Source: Nymphaea colorata (Eukaryota; Streptophyta; Magnoliopsida; Nymphaeales; Nymphaeaceae). From it: a stretch of 64,000 bases of DNA. The translations under genes were made by a program, and so were the position numbers. The notes under the pieces are model-generated. The model was given only the letters and a program-made list of their open reading frames with translations. It ran no database searches and was not told where the DNA came from. Positions within the stretch are counted from its first letter, which is position 1. Every line of letters begins with the position of its first letter. Below, one piece after another: positions 61,089-64,000 of the stretch. The stretch spans positions 12,820,106 to 12,884,105 of the forward strand of contig NC_045141.1 in NCBI RefSeq assembly GCF_008831285.2. Reading direction: 5' to 3'.

Positions 61089-61995
61089 TTAGTTGCTGAA
61101 TGTCTTTAGCCCATCCCAGGTAGCAGGGATATTGTCATGATGGTTCCATTCTATGAGCCATTCTTCTTTTTCTCCCTTATTACTCCTGATTTTCTTGAGT
61201 CCCAGTCGTCTGTAGGGATACATGGAAGGATGTTCGTCCAGAACCAGGGCTGTGTGGGCCTGCTCTTCAACATAGAGGCAGGACAGGTTTAAGCTTAGAT
61301 ACATGAAAGACTGGGTGTGTGGCACTGCCCTCTGGAAGCTGTAATTCATATGCCAAGGATCCATTCCTGCGTTTAATCTGATAAGGTCTGAAGAAACGTG
61401 GGACAAGCTTGTTGTACCCCCTAGGTAGGCAGAATCCTGCTCCTTGGGTTGGTTTGTGCAAGAAGACCCAGTCTCTCCCGCATTGTATCGCGAGTCTTTA
61501 TGCCTTCGGTTGTATTGAATCACCATACGGTTAGATAAATGCTCCTTGAGGTCCTTAAGCACAACATCATGACACCTCAAGTCCACTTCTTCCTCTCTTG
61601 CTGAACCAGGTGGTACCTGCAAACATCTGGGGGTGGGCTCCCGTACACAGCTTCAAACAAAGACATACATGTGGAAGAATGCTAATGTGTGTTGTAAGCT
61701 AGCTCTACCCACGAGAAATAGTCTGCCTACAACCTTGGTCGCTAACTTGTAAAACAACGTAAGTCTCCAAGCATCTATTTACCACCTCCATTTGCCCGTT
61801 CGTTTCAGGGTGGTATGCAGTGGTCATTTGCAACTTGGTGCCCTGTAGCTGAAAATATTCTTTCCAAAATGCACTTAGGAAAAAAAGGAGGTCACTGTCA
61901 CTAGTGATGGAGCGTGGCATTCCGTGCAACCCTCTGATGTAATCTTGGAAGGACTTGATAGAAATCTGACACCAATGTGTGTAATCTATATTCAT
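61089..61995 (-). pseudogene. Ty3/gypsy integrase end and chromodomain remnant
   Basis: The minus strand in two or three frames reads [20 protein letters not shown], then [27 protein letters not shown] split over the integrase core (the DDE Asp is in SDSD and the Glu in PETNGQ), a GAGFCLPRGYNKLVPRFFRP-like spacer, THPVFHVSKLKP (integrase C-terminal motif) and a chromodomain-like EEWLIEWNHHDNIPATWD. This order is typical of plant chromoviruses. Frameshifts make it non-functional. The N-terminal part of the core lies beyond the LTR-like insertion. Confidence 0.85.
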
Positions 61996-62200
61996 GCCGG
62001 AAGATAGAGAGAGAGAATGAGACAGAGAGGGGCTGAGGAGAAGAGGCCGTGACCAGGATGGTCTACATGGCCCATATTTATAATACTCTTAGGAGACTCT
62101 TCAATCGCATAATCCTAGGAGACTTCTCACTTATCACAAGGACAGAATACCGCAACATGGTTTACAAGAATGTAGAATACAAGGACATAGAATGATGTGA
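61996..62200 (-). mobile_element. Solo-LTR-like insertion in the gypsy remnant
   Basis: On the minus strand it starts TGTTTCACATCATTC and ends TTCCGGCA (TG...CA), with a TATA-like TTATAAATATGG and a pyrimidine-rich tail before the end, as in a copia LTR. The flanks contain TTGAATAA and TGAATATA, a possible but imperfect target duplication. It interrupts the gypsy integrase frame. Confidence 0.5.
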
Positions 62201-62370
62201 AACATTATTCAACGTGCTGGATTTTGGATCCAGATGGAAGATCCGAAAATCTTATTGTTAACAGGATGTAGCCACAGATTTGGCTGTGTATGGGTGTGCT
62301 AGAGGTACAAAATGAGCATACTTTGAAAGGCGATCTACCACCACCATGATTGCTGACTTTCCTTGCGAAA
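62201..62370 (-). pseudogene. Gypsy integrase core, first part, at the junction with copia
   Basis: The minus strand reads, with frame changes, a VVVDRLSKYAHF-like stretch (SNHGGGRSPFKVC in one frame, matching the DNA for a gypsy integrase core start) followed by a TQPNLWLHP-like segment. It is separated from the rest of the core by the LTR-like insertion. To its right the sequence switches to copia protease. Confidence 0.6.
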
Positions 62371-63749
62371 GGAGTCCTTCCCCATTCATTTTTCTTAGAA
62401 CCTTCTCGAATCATCTTTTTGGAAAGATGGTCTTGTATCAAGAGTTTATCTTGTGACAAGACAATATCACATCTATGATCGGTTATTTGACAAACCGATA
62501 AAATTCAAATTGAGTTTAATCTAACTTTTGTTATTTTAAAAGGAGTTCCATCGACAGTTTTAACAAAATGGCATAACTCTTCCTTAGTGCATTCGGTAAG
62601 CATTGAACTACAAGGAGTCATATGGAATGAAGCACCAGAATCAAGAATCCAAGAGTACTTACTTGAAGATATGGATGCCACTGTTGCACCGGAAATTGGA
62701 GAAGCCCCTCATTTGAAAAGTGGTTGAAGAACATCAATGAGTTTCGGTTGGAGTGAACTCACAAGCTTGTCTAGGTCAAAATGATTGCTTTCTTTGTTTT
62801 TCTCATGCATTACTTCAGCCACACTTGTCTTCTTGTCAAATTTCTTCAATTTAAGATACTTAGGTTTTATATGTCCTTCTTCTTGACAATGGAAACATAT
62901 GATCTTCTTATTGCCATCTTCATAATTTCAATTAAAGTGAGGAGGCCTATAAGTTCTCATATGAGCACCGGGTCTTGAGGTGACAAGAACACTTTCATTC
63001 TTTTCTCTAAAAAAGTTAAGTCGATTCTCTTCCATTTGTAACCCCGCTATGGTTTCATTTATGGATGACACTCTATGTCTATGAAGTAAAGAAGTTTTGA
63101 CTCCATCATATTTCAGTGTAAGACCAAGGACAAATTTATAAAATTTCTCTCTTTGAATTTGTTTTTGTCTAAGTATTATGTCCCTTGGATCAAACCATTC
63201 GGGTTCGAATAGGGCAAGTTCATCCCGTAATTGCTCAATTTCTCCAACATATTCTTTGATGGATTTGTCTCCTTGTTGGAGATTTGCAAACTTCATTTGA
63301 AGGTTGCACATGTATGCTACGTCCTTCATGGTATGAGTTTTCTTGAGGAATTCCCAAGCTTCATGAGCAGAATCATGCTTAGCTATTTGACCCATAGTCG
63401 TGGTATCAACACAAGGAATAATCCATGAAATGATTTTGTGATGCCTTATCTTCCATTCTTTCCATTTCTTTTGATATTCATTTACAACTTTGTCTTTTTT
63501 GGTTCTTTCTAGTTCATGAGCTTTTTCATCTATGGAGACTAGTTGTAGTTCACTTTTGGACCCATCAATGAGTCCCCACAAACCTTTACTTTTTATGAAG
63601 TGTTTCATAATACTTGCCCATTGAACATAAGTAGATGAAGAGAGCTTAGGGAGAGGAATGGAGATAGCTTTGTCGTCCATGATGTGTACCTTGTATTGCA
63701 ATAGAGTTGATAAATTTGAAGAAGAGAAAGATTCACAAAAATCAGCCAC
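62371..63749 (-). pseudogene. Ty1/copia gag, zinc knuckle and protease remnant
   Basis: The gag start is probably the ATG at 63680 (MDDKAISIPLPKLSSSTY), with the UBN2-type core FANLQQGDKSIKEYVGEIEQ and an open frame to 62928. There a TGA stop interrupts the frame just before the zinc knuckle, which reads CFHCQEEGHIKPKY: the last Cys of CX2CX4HX4C is Tyr. Further on come SWILDSGASFHMTP (protease DSGA motif) and a DKLLIQDHLSKKMIREG segment typical of the protease/integrase linker. The frame then abruptly joins gypsy sequence. Reverse transcriptase is absent. Confidence 0.85.
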
Positions 63750-64000
63750 AGAAAATCAGCACCAAAGAACTTGTGACAGCACCAAAGATGATGTCACAAC
63801 AGTCCCTATAATGGTCACAGTAAGAAGATGATCAAATCCTTCATAAAGATGTTATCAAACTGCTCTTCAACACGAAAGCCACCATATATGTGCTTATATC
63901 AGCACTCAGCAGTATTTTCGACAAGAGGGCAGGTTATTCTTTATGCAAAAGAAAAACAGCAGCAAAACTAGTAACTTGACTTCTCAGTAATTTCACCAAA
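63750..64000 (-). other. Leader side of the copia remnant (window edge)
   Basis: Upstream (minus strand) of the gag frame, so it should hold the primer-binding site and the end of the 5' LTR. I could not identify either with confidence before the window ends. Confidence 0.35.

Noticed and set aside
1-64000. tRNA, rRNA and snoRNA genes
   Set aside because: I looked for T-loop GGTTCGAATC-type and A-box motifs by eye and found no convincing pair. A covariance-model scan would be decisive.

Overview
This window is nuclear DNA from a flowering plant. The evidence is split genes with GT-AG introns and plant-type products, degenerate arrays of the plant telomere motif TTTAGGG, an AT-rich background full of microsatellites, and a dense layer of plant-type mobile elements (Ty1/copia, Ty3/gypsy, a TRIM, TIR elements). 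I cannot name the species.

Three genes could be rebuilt exon by exon with consistent splice phases. (1) 17534..30598, minus: mRNA cap guanine-N7 methyltransferase of the plant CMT2 type, 12 coding exons, about 407-410 aa, apparently complete. (2) 48637..52407, plus: cytosolic ribosomal protein eS19 (RPS19), 4 exons, exactly 143 aa, complete, with a telo-box just upstream. (3) 58065..60321, plus: the 5' part of a starch-synthase-like gene that best fits the non-canonical STARCH SYNTHASE 5 group. Six exons are visible. The rest must lie past a retroelement-filled intron that runs to the window edge. These are unrelated housekeeping or metabolic genes, not a cluster.

The remaining sequence is mostly repeats. 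1..6.8 kb has no gene I can name. 6.8..12.3 kb and 39.0..41.6 kb hold three copies of a repeat family that each keep an intact 81-codon ORF (minus strand); two copies are nearly identical over about 1.26 kb and then diverge abruptly. 13.5..14.3 kb holds a decayed Rab-GTPase first exon. 14.9..15.35 kb is an interstitial telomere-like array. 16544..16981 is a complete 438-bp TRIM. The large introns of the cap methyltransferase gene hold several members of one TIR family and one arm of an inverted repeat that brackets coding exons 1-2. 32.2..32.9 kb has a broken MOS11/SARNP-like exon. 35.6..37.8 kb is a decayed copia element carrying a hAT-like insertion. 53352..56976 is a 3.6-kb PIF/Harbinger-type non-autonomous element. 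61.0..63.75 kb is a chimera of copia gag/protease and gypsy integrase/chromodomain remnants with an LTR-like insertion.

I found no clear new multi-gene system. The best candidates for something undescribed are the triplicated 81-codon ORF repeat with its mosaic identity, the starch-synthase-like gene with an altered substrate-binding motif, and the nested TIR families.
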